Made by a program: the position numbers and the translations under genes. Below are positions 1 to 12,684 of a DNA stretch of 64,000 nucleotides, piece by piece; positions within the stretch are counted from its first letter, which is position 1, and each line of letters begins with the position of its first letter. Origin of the DNA: Megalopta genalis (lineage: Eukaryota; Arthropoda; Insecta; Hymenoptera; Halictidae); the NCBI RefSeq assembly GCF_051020955.1, contig NC_135026.1, forward strand, positions 8,098,501-8,162,500, given 5' to 3'. Below the pieces are notes generated by a model. That model was not told the DNA's origin and searched no databases. It saw nothing but the letters and a program-made list of their open reading frames with translations.

Positions 1-1110
1 TATTTACATTTATCTTATACATTTACCTCGTACATTCATCTTGTACATTTATATTATACCATTACTTTGTATGTTTACTTTGTATATTGATGTTGCACCA
101 TTACTTTGTACATTTACCTGGTACACTTATCTTGCACCATTACTTTGAACATTTACTTTGTATATTTACCTTGTACATTTATCTTGGACATTTACCTTGT
201 ACATTCTTCTTGTACATATAAATTGTACATTTATATTGTACGATTACTTTGTATGTTTACCTAGTACATTGATCTTGTACCATTACCTTGTACATTGATC
301 TTGCAACAGTACCTTGTACATTGATCTTGCAACAGTACCTTGTCCATTGATCTTGCAACAGTACCTTGTACATTGATTTTCCACCATTACCTTGTACATT
401 ACCTTGTATTTACCTTGAACATTTATCTTGTACATTTCCCACCTTTACTTTCTACATTTACGTTGTACATGTATCTTGTAGCATTATTTTGCGCATTTAC
501 TATGTAAATGTGCCTTGTACATTTATCATGTACCATTACCTTGTACGTTTATTTTGTACTTAAACTGTGTACATTTATCTTGTTCCATTACTTTAGACGT
601 TTTTTTAATACAAATATGTTCTACATTTCATTTGTACTATAACTTTGTACATTTATCTTGCTTGTACATCTATCTTGTATTTATATTACTTTGTGTATTT
701 ACCTTGTACATTCACTTTGTACAAATATGATGTACTTTTATCTTGCACTATAATTTTGTACTTTTATCTTGCACCATTAATTTGTGCAAATATGTTGCAC
801 ATTTATCTTGTACTATAACTTTGTACAAATATATTGTACATTTATCTTGTACTATAACTTTGTACAAATATATTGTACATTTATCTTGTACTATAACTTT
901 GTACATTTATGTTGTACTATAACTTTGTACAAATATATTGTACATTTATATTATACTATAACTTTGTACATTTTTCTTGCACCATTAATTTGTACAAATA
1001 TATTGTAGATTTATCTTGTACTATAACTTTGTATATTTATCTTATACTGCAACTTTGTACATCTTTCTCGTCTATTTATTCATGTCGTACATTTACTGTG
1101 TACATTTCCT
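1..1110. repeat. 13-bp minisatellite (TTGTACATTTATC-like) with a 39-bp trimer
   Basis: Degenerate tandem units such as TTGTACATTTATC, TTGTACTATAACT and TTGTACAAATATA (13 bp each) run from the window edge. At about 784-1010 the three variants alternate regularly, giving a 39-bp higher-order unit. The array is probably truncated by the window start. Confidence 0.9.
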
Positions 1111-2179
1111 AGATAGGTTGACTGCGCGGTCATCTCGCAGCGTTGACTGATAGTTGAAATTTCTCACTGGGCCAGTTTTCCTTATCCGGCATACTGGTTC
1201 ATATCCGAATAATTAGTTCATCCATTGACAAGATTTTTATATGATTTTCCCGCATAGCGTGTATTAGGTCGGTACTTTCTCTCGGTCGCGTGGCAGCATT
1301 GGTACGAATTAAGGTCATTTTATTTCTTACGGTGTTCAATCACGTTAAAATGTACCAGGAAGATGTTCAGAAACTTGGTCCTCCTTATGCAAACAGAAGA
1401 GCCTAGGAATTTCACGGTTTCCTCCCGGCTGTGAAACAAGTTCCAAAGTGTCACGATTCTGAACGGCGTCGCCTGATGCCTACTAATTGCCACGCCGACC
1501 ACAATAATCCCATTAGGTTATTGATACTTTCACCGCTACCGATGCCGAAACTGTCCTAGTTAATTGCGATTACGTTCGTTCCGCGGTCTGACTGTACGCT
1601 GACTGTCCGGAAAGACAACTAGTCTGGTCGTAATCATTGCGATATTTGTCTTCGTAAAATTATGTGAGACACTTTCATGTGAGAATCGTTCGATGACACG
1701 ATCGATTCACAGGTGATGCGGAGTCGATCGAATCTATTTCTCGCAACATTGTAAGCGAATCCGCGCAAAAATCGTCGCAAGAAGTCCTACACGGCGACTC
1801 TGTCCTCCGGTTTTTGTGTTCTAGGAAGCAGATGTTGAAGAAATGCCGCGCAATATCTCCGTTATTCTCGTTACGCAATACATTACAGTAACGTAAAATT
1901 TTAATAACAAGAACTAGAAAACAACCTGTCGAGCAATCGAGAACAATCGCAGGAAAAGATTCAATCTGCCTTCGATCAACAAGTTCGTAGATTTCCAAAA
2001 ATTTGTTCAGCGGTGTTCGCGAATCATTCAGGTGTTCGTGGTCATCTTTTTCTTTATTCTTTATGGTTCGCAGCAGTCTTCAAATTGTGGGCGACGGTGC
2101 CGCGCGAACAATAATATCACCGACAAAATCGTGAAAGGCGAATCCGGCACAGAGGCGATCATCGAAGATTTCTACGCGA
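1111..2179. other. Unique sequence, no gene recognised
   Basis: Mixed-composition sequence without tandem structure. Short open frames on the minus strand near 1320-2000 have no recognisable similarity or codon signature. Confidence 0.6.
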
Positions 2180-3010
2180 AATAGGGTGCCGACCTTTGGA
2201 CCTGCACCGACGCGGCGCGATGCGGCGACATCCCGAATAGAAAACGAAATCTAGGCTGTCGGCGGACAGGCTCGGCTCGTGGACCGAGCGCGATGGAGGG
2301 GGGAGGCGTCCCGTGTCCCGGGGCCTCGGCGTCGAACGACCTTGGCCGGAGGGTGTAGCGGGCCCGAGAGGACGCCCGAGAGGCTCCCCACCCTCCGGCC
2401 GGAATTAGAACGTGTTAGGGAGGGAGACCTTGACTCCCCATGAGCCCGGGATTTTCAGGCGATCGCTTAAGGCCCACACGCCCCCACCCCAGGCCGGCCG
2501 CCGTCCGCGGCGGCTTGCTTAACCAATACTTAAACCGCGGTTTCGCTGCGCCGCGGACTATTCACGCAGCATCGGCCGTTGGTCCCGCATTCTATGCACG
2601 TGTCTTCGCGAGAACGCGTGCAGAGGACCCGCCGTGATCCGCACCGCAGCGACAGAGGTGCGCGCGCGCGCTACACCCACGCGGAACCGTGACAGTGCAC
2701 CCTAACCTAAACCTAACCCCGAGCGAACCGATCGCCAGTGTGTGCTACCGAGCTGTGCAGTCCCGGTGAAAGAGAGACAAAAATTACAGAAACGCGGCTG
2801 TCCGAGCGGTGCCGGGAGGGCCTGATCAAAGGGGGACTTATTTTGGGACTGACCCATCTGATCGGGCGCTGTCAAGATCCGCGCGAGACTCGAGCTCTTC
2901 CCAAACGAAGACGAGCCATATCGAGGCTGAAATCAGCCGGAATTCCGGCCCAGTGAAGTGCCAGGAAGTTTACTTTCGAACGCGGCACCGTTCTCGCCGG
3001 CTAAAGAGGT
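2180..3010 (+). promoter_or_regulatory. CpG-rich island, candidate promoter region
   Basis: This is the GC- and CpG-richest stretch in the first 20 kb, in contrast to the AT-rich flanks. It contains GC-box-like runs and a short CCTAACCTAAACCTAACCCC tract near 2701-2720. Its downstream end is the ATG-free segment with a strong donor. No clear TATA box was found, so if it is a promoter it is of the dispersed, CpG-rich kind. The island is seen directly; promoter function is inferred. Confidence 0.4.
2640..3008 (+). other. Candidate 5' non-coding first exon ending at a perfect donor
   Basis: The segment ends AAAGAG|GTAAGT at 3008/3009, an ideal donor. The 369 bases before it contain no ATG on the plus strand, as expected for an untranslated leader and unusual for random sequence. 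It sits at the downstream end of the CpG-rich island. Joined to the acceptor at 34979 it would place the ELOVL ATG as the first start codon. The transcription start is not defined. The link to ELOVL is an inference; it could belong to another transcript. Confidence 0.4.
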
Positions 3011-3180
3011 AAGTCCCGTTCGAGAAATCAGATGACCGCCGGGATCGGCGGACCCAGGCTCCGCCGGCTGCACGAGCTGAAACTTTCGATAGGAACGAGA
3101 ATGAGGTTGGAAACAATGAAAATCGACTCGGAGATGACAGAAAGTTAATAAAACAAGATCTAATAAAATGTATTAAAAAC

Positions 3181-3926
3181 TACAGTTAATTCTTCCTAAT
3201 TGACGCTCAGATTTTCCAAAAAGGACAATTTGGGAAGAGGAGATACGATTATAGTATTAGTACATTAGTATATTGGTATATTAGCATATTAGTATGTTAG
3301 TATATTAGTATATCAGTATATCACTATATCAGTACATCAGTACATCAGTACATCAGTATATCAGTATATCAGTATATCAGTATATCAGTATATTAGCATA
3401 TTAGCATATTAGCATATTAGCATATTAGCATATTAGCATATTAGCATATTAGCATATTAGCATATTAGCATATTAGCATATTAGTATATTAGTATATCAG
3501 TATATTAGTATATCATTATATTAGTATATCATTATATTAGTATATTAGTATATTAGTATATCATTATATTGGTATATCAGTATATTAATATATCAGTATA
3601 TTAGTATATTAGCATATTTTAGTATATTAGCATATTAGCATATTAGCATATTAGTATATTCGTATATCAGTATAGTATATTAGTATATATTCAGTATTGG
3701 AATTAGTATATTAATATAATATACCAATTAATAAAAATAAAAATAATTAATATACAATAATTAGTATAAGTATTAATATATTAGTATATATTTAGCATTA
3801 GTATTATAGTCACCGATTATCAACAACTATAAAAACGTGCCACAAGTCTCAAATAATCGTGTCTCCTCTTCCCAAAGTGTCCATTTTTGTGCGCAATCTG
3901 AGCACGAATTAGGGAGAAATTACTGG
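3181..3926. mobile_element. TA-flanked MITE interrupted by an expanded 8-bp microsatellite
   Basis: The left end (from 3181, TACAGTTAATTCTTCC) and the right end (to about 3925, GGGAGAAATTACTG) are reverse complements. They belong to the same family as the elements at 57-60 kb (terminal CAGTAATTTCTCCCTAATT, TA at the ends). The inner parts of both arms (GGACAATTTGGGAAGAGGAG and its complement) also match. The middle is filled by the TATTAGCA-type repeat. TA flanks and CAGT ends suggest a Tc1/mariner-type non-autonomous element, which is an inference. Confidence 0.75.
3255..3690. repeat. 8-bp microsatellite (TATTAGCA / TATTAGTA / TATCAGTA)
   Basis: About 50 tandem copies with position-dependent variants lie in the centre of a MITE. 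A homogeneous block of TATTAGCA units lies at about 3391-3490, with TATCAGTA blocks to its left. Confidence 0.92.
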
Positions 3927-4829
3927 ATTAAAAATTATAGAAAATGGTGAAAAAAGCTAGAAACAATTAGGAGCATTTTCGAATTTGAATAATCTTAAAA
4001 ACACGTAAACAAAAAAAGCTGTAAACTACTGTAAAAAAGAACTAAAATGTACACCAGTTCGAAAAGTGTCTGGAAAAAGAGACAACGAAACGTCGTATTT
4101 TGGCCGGCTGTTTGGACAATTTAGCCCCACTGCGACGCACAGTGGAGCTGAATTGGAAGAATTGTGACAAAATCGATGAACTTTTAATAGGAACGAGATA
4201 AAGCGATGCGGCTTTTTTTACTTTGAAGCTGAAATGTTGTAGAATAAGGGAAAAATGGAGAGAATGTGGTGTGGACGTTCTTCGACCTTGAACATCTTCG
4301 TTGAACTTGATGTATTCCAAGGAAGTTGTGATTTATCCAATGTCATATACGTTTGGACTTTTTTGTCACATTTTATACATCATTTCTCGTAGATTTCGAC
4401 ATGCCGATTTCAAATTCGAATAATTATTCGAATAATTATTAAAATCGAAATAATTCGAAATAATTCATTATTTGAATCATTTTTTATTGGAATAATCCGG
4501 ACAATTTGAACAATTCTTTGTTAGATTTATAATACATTGTAATATGTTCAGATTGTTTATTAAGCATTATATCATTTAATCAGAGATCTCTTACATTTAA
4601 ATACAAAATAGTTGTCGAAACAATTTATTTTCAATGTAAAAGACCACAAATTACCTATCTAAATCCATAGGAATACGATTTTCTTGAATACGTTTCGATC
4701 GTAGAGACTATTTAATTTTGGCCAGAAATTAGGCGTTCCAAACCACGACGTTTCAGATATATTCAATGATCTGGCAAGAAAATGTTTCCAACGAAAGTTG
4801 GTCAATATTCGCTTCTCCACATATTAGAA
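3927..4829. other. AT-rich unique sequence
   Basis: No gene recognised. A short stretch of AATAATTCGAAATAATT-like direct and inverted words lies at 4415-4475. Confidence 0.55.
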
Positions 4830-5050
4830 TACAAAAACTTTAAAAAAAGCAATTTTTTTAATAAAAAATGCTGGTCACCTTGATTTTTTAAATATTATAT
4901 ATATAATAATAATTATTATATATAATATATATAATAAAATATATATATAATATAATGTATTATATATATATTATATATATGTAATATTTAAAAAATTAAG
5001 GTGTCCAGCATTTTTTATTTAAAAAATTGCTTTTTTTAAAGTTTTATATA
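4830..5050. mobile_element. Palindromic AT-rich element (foldback MITE-like)
   Basis: About 66 bp at 4831-4905 recur almost perfectly as the reverse complement at 4985-5050 (core GCTGGTCACCTT versus AAGGTGTCCAGC). The arms are separated by a TATATA-rich loop. The structure would form a long hairpin. Confidence 0.75.
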
Positions 5051-5985
5051 TATATTTTCGACTCGATAATATTCTAGCTGGCGTCGAGACGAATTCAACG
5101 ACATGCTATATTACAAGCTTGAACTTTGGAACAACGTTAAAATAATTCCAGCAAAAGAAAACGAATTCCCAGACCACTGTGCAGCGTCTGGTTCGGAATG
5201 TCTCCCTGCAGGATATGGGCCGTACAATTTGTGTCCTCCTAAGGCGTGACTAAAAGCACGCGCGGGACTCGCGGTGGAAACGGCGATACATTCGCAGATA
5301 CGTTGCAGTGCTTTGTCCGTTGAAAAGTAAAAGAATAGTCGCTCGGCGTTTTCAAACGTTGCGTCAACGATCCGCGGTTTCCACGTTCTCGTGGAAAGAG
5401 AGAAGAATCTTTTAGAAAACAGCTAGAAAGTGTAGATACATCTTCAAGAACTATACGATCTGCTGTAACTAGGTGATATTTCGAGCCTCGATGCTCACAC
5501 GAGCATACCTCACCGCGATCGTGAACGATTCAACGTTTCAGATCTCCGCGTTTCCGACGAAAAAGTGAAAAACACGAATAAAAACTTCCGAAAAAAGTCC
5601 GGTGGCAACGCGTTACGCTTTCGAAACTCTTGTCGTATGATTTATGGCAAAAACCATAAAATTTCAACAAAGATTAATTTTACATGAAAATAATTAAATG
5701 GAAGGTCCGGTTTCAGAAAACAGGTGGAATTAATTGTAATGAATGAATGAATGTTTGGACGTGTCGTAGAAAAATTGATTTTAATTAGTATACTTGTTCG
5801 CGTTTACATATTCTATTCTACTTGTGTATTTATTAATATTTTTCCACGTATTTTTATATGAACTTTTATATGTATTATATGTATATTTAAAAAATATATA
5901 ATAATAATAACTAAATATAATAATATAATAATTAAATATAATATAATAAAATAAAATATAATATAAATATAATAATTAAATATAT
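5051..5985. other. Unique intergenic or intronic sequence
   Basis: No coding signature. The words around 5165 (CCCAGACCACTGTGCAGCG) recur at 6660, 42720 and 61.1-61.5 kb as part of a diffuse dispersed repeat. Confidence 0.5.
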
Positions 5986-6147
5986 ATATACAATAATAAC
6001 TTTCTCAGTTTTATCTACGTAAAAATACGTATAAAAAATATATATATGTTTTTATGTATATATTATATATATTTTATATGTATATATTATACATATAAAA
6101 ATATATTTTGGTATGTTTACATAGATAAAACTGAGAAAGTTATTTGA
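5986..6147. mobile_element. Small palindromic AT-rich element
   Basis: ATAACTTTCTCAGTTTTATC at about 5995 is matched by its reverse complement near 6120-6142. The loop is TATATA-rich and contains further self-complementary stretches. Confidence 0.7.
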
Positions 6148-6985
6148 TCCATTCAAAACAGTGTGCTCAAATGCAGCTCGAACAGAACTAAGAAAAGAAA
6201 CAGTTGGAACAAAATATTGTCACACGAATGTAGCTGCAAACAGCTGCAGCTAAATTCAGGCTGACTGAATTGAAGAAAATTTGATATACTGACACTGAAG
6301 AAAATTTGACATACCAACGTGTACCAAAAAAGTTACAACATTTTTAATATAGCCCGATACAAAAAGAAAATCGAACAACTTTTCCTGTGACAGTGTAATT
6401 AGTCGCGACTTTGACAAGAAGTGAAAATCCAAAAATTGTTAAAAGATTGCAGGCAAATACTTGTGTTATAGATGAATGTTATAAGAATCAATTTTTTATC
6501 TGATTGAAAAAAAATGTTCGGTTGAAAACAGATCTTGGCATGACAAAGACTAACTGATATATTGCCTCATATATTTCTAAAACAAATGCAATCAGGTGAA
6601 ACGCTATTTGAACTTATTCTATAACACGAAAATTTTCGGATTAATTCCACCTGTTTTACTAATCCGGACCACTGTGCGCTTGTTTCTGGCCTGACAAGTG
6701 AAGTGCTTATTTCACTGCAGAACGTCGTGCCGAGTAGAATGGACTGGTAATTGGTCAGACGACCGCGTGTAGCGAGGCGGTGCGGAACGCGTGGGTGTAG
6801 CTTCCTCCACAGATTCCCGGCAGCCAGACATTCTGCAGGCAACGAGCGAAGTAACAAGACGTGGATGCAGTCCAATAGGGATCCATATCGGTGGAAAATG
6901 TGTTGTTCTCGATCAGAGCATCCGTGACTAATCACTCAAGATCTCAGTTCCTGTCTATGATTTGAATGGCGAAGATAAAGTGGCC
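6148..6985. other. Unique sequence
   Basis: No gene supported. A short minus-strand frame at 6567-6935 lacks any recognisable domain. Confidence 0.5.
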
Positions 6986-9215
6986 TCTAGAATTATCCTA
7001 GACTTTTCGAGTGATAAGCTTAGTATCCAGAATCATTTTAGACTACTATCCTAGACTTTTCGAGTGATAAGCTTAGAATCCAGAATCATTTTAGACTACT
7101 TGGATGATTGTCCTGGGCTTCAGAATCATTTTAGGCTCTTTAGATCACGTGCTTACTGTCTATAATCATTTGAGGCTTTTCAGACGATGCCTCCCAGTGT
7201 TTGGAAATCATTTCAAATTCTTTAAATGACGTACCTAGAGCCTGGAATTATTTTAGGCTCTTTAGATGACAAGCCAAGTATTTGCGATCATTTTAAGCTC
7301 CTTGGGTGACGACCCTAGACTCTAGAACCATTTTGGACTCTTCAGATGACAAATCTAGTTTCCATAATCATTTTATACTTCATAGATGATGATCCTAGAC
7401 CTCAGAATCATTTTGGGCTCGTCACATGACAAATCTAGCGTCTACGATCATTTTAGGCACCTTACACGATGATCCTGGGCCCCAGAATCATTTTGAGCCC
7501 TTTAGATGATGAACCTATTCCCTAGAAACATTTTAGGCTCTTCAGATGACAAGCCTAGTGACTGCAATCATTTCAGGGTCCTTGGATGATGATCCCAGCC
7601 CACAGAATCATTTTTAACTCTTTAGGTGACGAGCCTAGTATCTAGTATCATTTCAGGCTCCTTAGATGATGATCTTAGACCCCAGAATCATTTTGAACTC
7701 TATAGATGACAAGCCTAGTTTCCATAATCATTTTAAACTCCATAGATGATGATCCTAGAACTCAGAATCATTTTGGACACTTCAGATGACAAATCTAGCG
7801 TCTACAATCATTTTAGGCACCTTGCACGACGATCCTGGGCCCCAGAATCATTTATGACTCTTTAGATGGAAAACCTAAGCACCAGAATCATTTTAGACTT
7901 CTCAGATGGTAAGTCTAATGTCTCCAATCATCTCAGGTTCCTTAGATAATGAACTAGGGCCCAGAATCATTTTGGGCACTTTAGATGACAAATCTAGTTT
8001 CTATAATCATTTTAGGCTCCTTAGATAATGATCTTAGACCCCAGAATCATTTTAAACTCTATAGATGACAAGCCTAGTTTCTATAATCATTTCAGGCATC
8101 GTAGATGATGTTCCTAGGCCCCACAATCATTTTGGGCTCTTTGTATGGCAAACCTACTGTCTATAATCATTTTAGGTTGCTTAAATGATGTACTAGGTCC
8201 CAAAATCATTTTGGGCTCTTTAAATGAAGATCCTAGGCTCCAGAATCATTTCAGGCTCTTTAGATAACAAGGCTAATGTCTATAATCATTTCATACTCTT
8301 TGGATGATGCTCTTAGGCACCAGAATCATTTTGGGCTCTTTAGATCATTTTACACCTCTAGGCTGTAGAAGTCATTTCAATCTCTTTAAACGACGTACCT
8401 AGGGTCTAGAATCATTTTAAATTTTTTGGATGCTGTTCATAGACATTGTAATCATTTTAGGCTTTTCGAGTGAAATTCATAGACTATAATGACTTTTGGC
8501 CTTTTAGTAAATGTACCTCCTGGGCCTAGAATTATTTTAGGTCCTTTGAATGATCTTGCTAGGATCTAGAAGTTATGCTACATTTTTAAAATGATGTACC
8601 TGAACTCTAAAATCATTTCAGGCACTCTGGATGCCGTCCTTTGACATTGTAATCATTTTATGCTCTTTCAGTGAAATTCATAGAGACTATAATGATTTTT
8701 GACTCTATAGAAGATGCACCTCTGAGGTCTAGAATTATTTTGGGCCCTTCGAATGATCTTGCTAGCGTTTAGAAATGATAAAAACTACAATGATTTTTGC
8801 CATTTTAAAAGATGTACCTCTGGGATGTAGAATTATTTTGGGCCCTTTGAATGATCTCGCTAAGGTCTAGAAGTCATGCTACATTTTTAAAATGATGTAC
8901 CTGAACTCTAAAATCATTTCAGGCACTCTGGATGCCGTCCTTTGACATTGTAATCATTTTATGCTCTTTCAGTGAAATTCATAGAGACTATAATGATTTT
9001 CGACTCTATAGAAGATGCACCTCTGAGGTCTAGAATTATTTTGGACCCTTCGAATGATCTTGCTAGCGTTTAGAAATGATAAAAACTACAATGATTTTTG
9101 CCATTTTAAAAGATGTACCTCTGGGATGTAGAATTATTTTGGGCCCTTTGAATGATCTCGGCTCTGAAACGGCTTGAACCAGGCTCTGGAATAATTTCGG
9201 ACTCTTTTGAATGGC
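6986..9215. repeat. 40-bp minisatellite array (AGAATCATTTTRGGCTC family), about 2.2 kb
   Basis: Monomers of 40 bp share AATCATTTTRGGCTC followed by a TTAGATGATG-like half. Two monomer types alternate, giving 80-bp dimers. Longer periods are also visible: a 360-bp repeat (7348 versus 7708) and a nearly identical 301-bp tandem duplication (8565-8865 and 8866-9160). The same monomer family forms the array at 12.7-13.4 kb. Confidence 0.92.
8565..9160. repeat. Recent 301-bp tandem duplication inside the 40-bp array
   Basis: The segments 8565-8865 and 8866-9160 differ at only a few positions, far less than neighbouring monomers differ from each other, which indicates a recent block duplication. 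Confidence 0.88.
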
Positions 9216-10679
9216 TTACTTAGGCTCGCGCGTGCCGGCTGGCTAGTATAAATCCTATGACCTTCAAACGTCGGAAACGCTTAGCGTTGTGCTGCACGCG
9301 AGTGAAACACATACTTCTTCGACGTGCAGAACTGGTGCCGACGAAAGTGTTTCGCTTTTCTTCGGGCGCGCAGCCTGCCGCAGAAACGTCGACCGCTTCG
9401 GAGCTACCGGCCCCGGTTATCAGAGCGTGTTGGAGGCATCGCGAGGTGATCCGATTCAGTGTTCGCGTTAATTGCACCTCCAGTCACGATGGCTTCATTA
9501 ATTTGCCTTTGGAAGATCGCTCTCCGTAGGATCCCATCCTTTTCCGGACGCACTCGTGGGGAAAGATATTGGAGAAAACGTTCGCTCGGGCAGAGCGTGA
9601 TTAATCCTTAACGTTTACTATAGTCCAATATTGAAAAGCTCGAAGAACGATGAGATCGTATCATAGAAGACACTTTCTCGCAATTGACTCGCAGACTGCG
9701 ATAGCTGGGTCATTTTGGGCCGGAGTATTTCGAGATTCATTTAGCTAATGAACTTTTGAGAATTAAATAAAATGTGACGAGATCAAGAAGAACTGAAACA
9801 TTGATGCTAGGAACGAGAAAAAATATTCTTGAAAATATACATTTTGAACAATCGACGAGTAACGTTGAGGATCGACATTGGTACAGTAGAACATTATATT
9901 AATATACTAATTCCAATACTGAACTGTTGATATCTGAATTCTTTATTCTTATAATATATAATATGTAATTATAATTAATATTATATGCAATTGTTATTAA
10001 TTGTAATTCTTAATATAAGCATTTGTTGTTGATTGTAATTATTTTTATATGCATTTGTTATTAATTATAATTAATATTATATATAGTCCTTATTAATTCT
10101 AACTATTATTATACGTAATTATTATTAATATTACATATAATTGATATTATATAATATAACTGTTCGATTATTCACATAGAATAATGTGTGATTCATTAGT
10201 TCGGATAATCGAGGCTGTACTCCATGCTGAAAAATTTCTGCCACATTTACAATTGATTTATCGTCGAAGAAAAAATTGAACGGTTGAAGTTTATTTCGAT
10301 GTAAATTGAATTTCGAACGCGTACAAATGTAATAAAGGATGCACGAGTGAGTTGGGAAACAAGTTGAGAATCAATCGCGTGGAACAGCGAACCGCGGAGG
10401 AAAATAGTATGAGAGAGCGTCGTAAGAGAAGGAGAACGTTGAAGGAAAGAGAGGACCGCCGTGAACCGTGAACTCGTCGAACTCCTACGAAGGTAGAATT
10501 TTTGCGGTTCCGTGGCAATAAAATCTAACAGTCGCGATTCATTGTGGTTTGACATAACAAAGTCAGTCGCGGTCGACGGACTCGTTACGTGAGTTTGCGA
10601 AACGTGGTTTATGATTTTCTGTACAAAAGCGTAACGGTGGAGAACATTTATGGAAAAGAGGGCTGAATTTTGTTGATTA
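9216..10679. other. Unique sequence with an AT-rich tract
   Basis: 9240-9560 is moderately GC-rich but shows no recognisable protein. 9940-10165 is a low-complexity TTATTAATTGTAATT-like tract. The minus-strand open frame at 10247-10699 begins at a TTG, so the full frame is not ATG-initiated and is not accepted as a gene. Confidence 0.5.
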
Positions 10680-11835
10680 ACTGTTATAGTCGCAGACAAT
10701 AACTATTGCAATTAGCAGTTATAATCAGGTACTATAGAATAGTCACGATCAATAACAATAACTGTTATAATCAGGTGCCACAAAACTGTCATAATCTGGG
10801 ACTATAGGACAGTCATAATCAATGACAATAACTATCATAATCAAGGACTACAGAACAGTCACAATCAATAACAATAACTGTTATATTCAGGACCTATAAA
10901 CCTGTTATAATAGGAGACTATAGAATAGTCACAATCAACAACAATAACTGTTACAATCAGGTGCCACAAGATTGTCATAATCTGGGACTATAGAACAGTT
11001 ATAATCAATAACAATAACTGTTATAATCAGGTGCCACAGAACTGTTATAATCTGGAACTATAAGACAGTCATAATCAATGACAATAACTATCATAATCAA
11101 GGACTACAGAACAGTCACAATCGATAACAATAACTGTTATATTCAGGACCTATAAACCTGTTATAATAGGAGACTATAGAATAGTCACAATCAATAACAA
11201 TAACTGTTACAATCAGGTGCCACAAAATTGTTATAATCAGGTACTATAGAACAGTCACGATCAATAACAATAACTGTTATAATCAGGTGCCACAAAACTG
11301 TCATAATCTGGGACTATAAGACAGTCATAATCAATGACAATAGCTATCATAATCAAGGACTACAGAACAGTCACAATCAATAACAATAACTGTTATATTC
11401 AGGACCTATAAACCTGTTATAATAGGAGACTATAGAATAGTCACAATCAATAACAATAACTGTTACAATCAGGTGCCACAAAATTGTCATAATCTGGGAC
11501 TATAGAACAGTTATAATCAATAACAATAACTGTTATAATCAAATGGCATAAAATTGTTATAATCAGAAATTATAACATAGTTACAATCAATGACAATATC
11601 TATTATAATCAGGTGTCATAAAATTGTTATAATCAGAAATTATAACACAGTTACAATCAATGACAATAACCACTATAATCAGGTGCCATAAAAATGTTAT
11701 ATTCGGGGACCATAAAATTGTTATAATCGGGGACTATGGGACTTTTCCAATCAATGACAATATCTGTTATAATCAGAGTCATAATTATTATAACAATTAT
11801 TATAACTGTTATAATCTCGGAAAAGAATGTAAAAA
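10680..11835. repeat. 22-24-bp minisatellite with a 256-bp higher-order unit
   Basis: Monomers such as CATAATCTGGGACTATAG plus an ACAGT or ACTGT tail are 22 or 24 bp long. Eleven different monomers make a 256-bp block. The landmark GGACCTATAAACCTGT starts at 10890, 11146 and 11402, exactly 256 bp apart. Many monomers end in ACAGT or ACTGT, so neighbours can pair as short hairpins. The 3' end (after about 11520) decays into a simpler dimer. Confidence 0.92.
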
Positions 11836-12684
11836 TACGATTGTATTATTTTCAAAGAAATAAAATTATTGAAGCAGAAAATCAATTGTGTAACTCACTT
11901 TATCTTGCAACTGATAGCAAAAAATTTTGATTTTTCCAAAAACTCCACAATTTAAGATACTAATTATAGTGTGGAGATCTTGCATATCGTGTGTTCTGTT
12001 TTCAAAAACGTCTAGATTAAATGGAAAACTGAGAAAAGGTACACTGCAAAAATTTGAGAACATCTCTGCATTATATATTTTTTTTCTTGGAACGACTTGA
12101 AGAGGACAGTCTTTCTTACGTTTCTTAGCATTAACTTTTGGACAATTTTCATTTGTCCTAAATATCCACAGTGTGATTATTGGTTACGTTAGCATTGAAT
12201 TCAGTTACGAACGTATCGGCAGCATCGGTAAGCGTGGTAATGACATTTGCCGCAAACTTGACAGAAAACGTTCGCGTTCTATGTGACCGTGGAAAAGTAA
12301 CTGAGCGCAGCTTAGAGAACCTAGATCAACCGGTTCGACCTCTTCTAATACGATCACGTGCGAAAGTCTGCGAGCCGATTACAATAAAAGCAATCGCCGC
12401 CTCATTTCTCTTGAAAATCAATATCCTGTTATTCTTCCGAACAGAGTTAACTTATCTTGACTGTGACTGACGAGTAATCGACAAATTTTGTACAGTTTAG
12501 AACAATTATTGCAGTACTTATCCAATATGCAAACGAAATTGTTCTTAAAAAATTAGACTGCTAAGAGGATACGAATTTTGTTTGCCGAAATCTATGAATA
12601 GAACAAATCAATTAATTCAATTTTCTGATTGAAGATATATATTATCATAACGGACACTGTATAGAATTTTCAGTCCATTTGAAT
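11836..12684. other. Unique sequence between arrays
   Basis: No gene recognised. A 96-codon frame at 12180-12470 is compositionally unremarkable and has no family resemblance. Confidence 0.5.

Noticed and set aside
1..1110. Regularly spaced repeats resembling a CRISPR array
   Set aside because: Units are contiguous and degenerate with no unique spacers, and the context is a eukaryotic gene. The same reasoning excludes CRISPR for all other arrays.
10247..10699. 150-codon minus-strand frame
   Set aside because: The full frame begins at a TTG, and no domain or splice evidence supports it.
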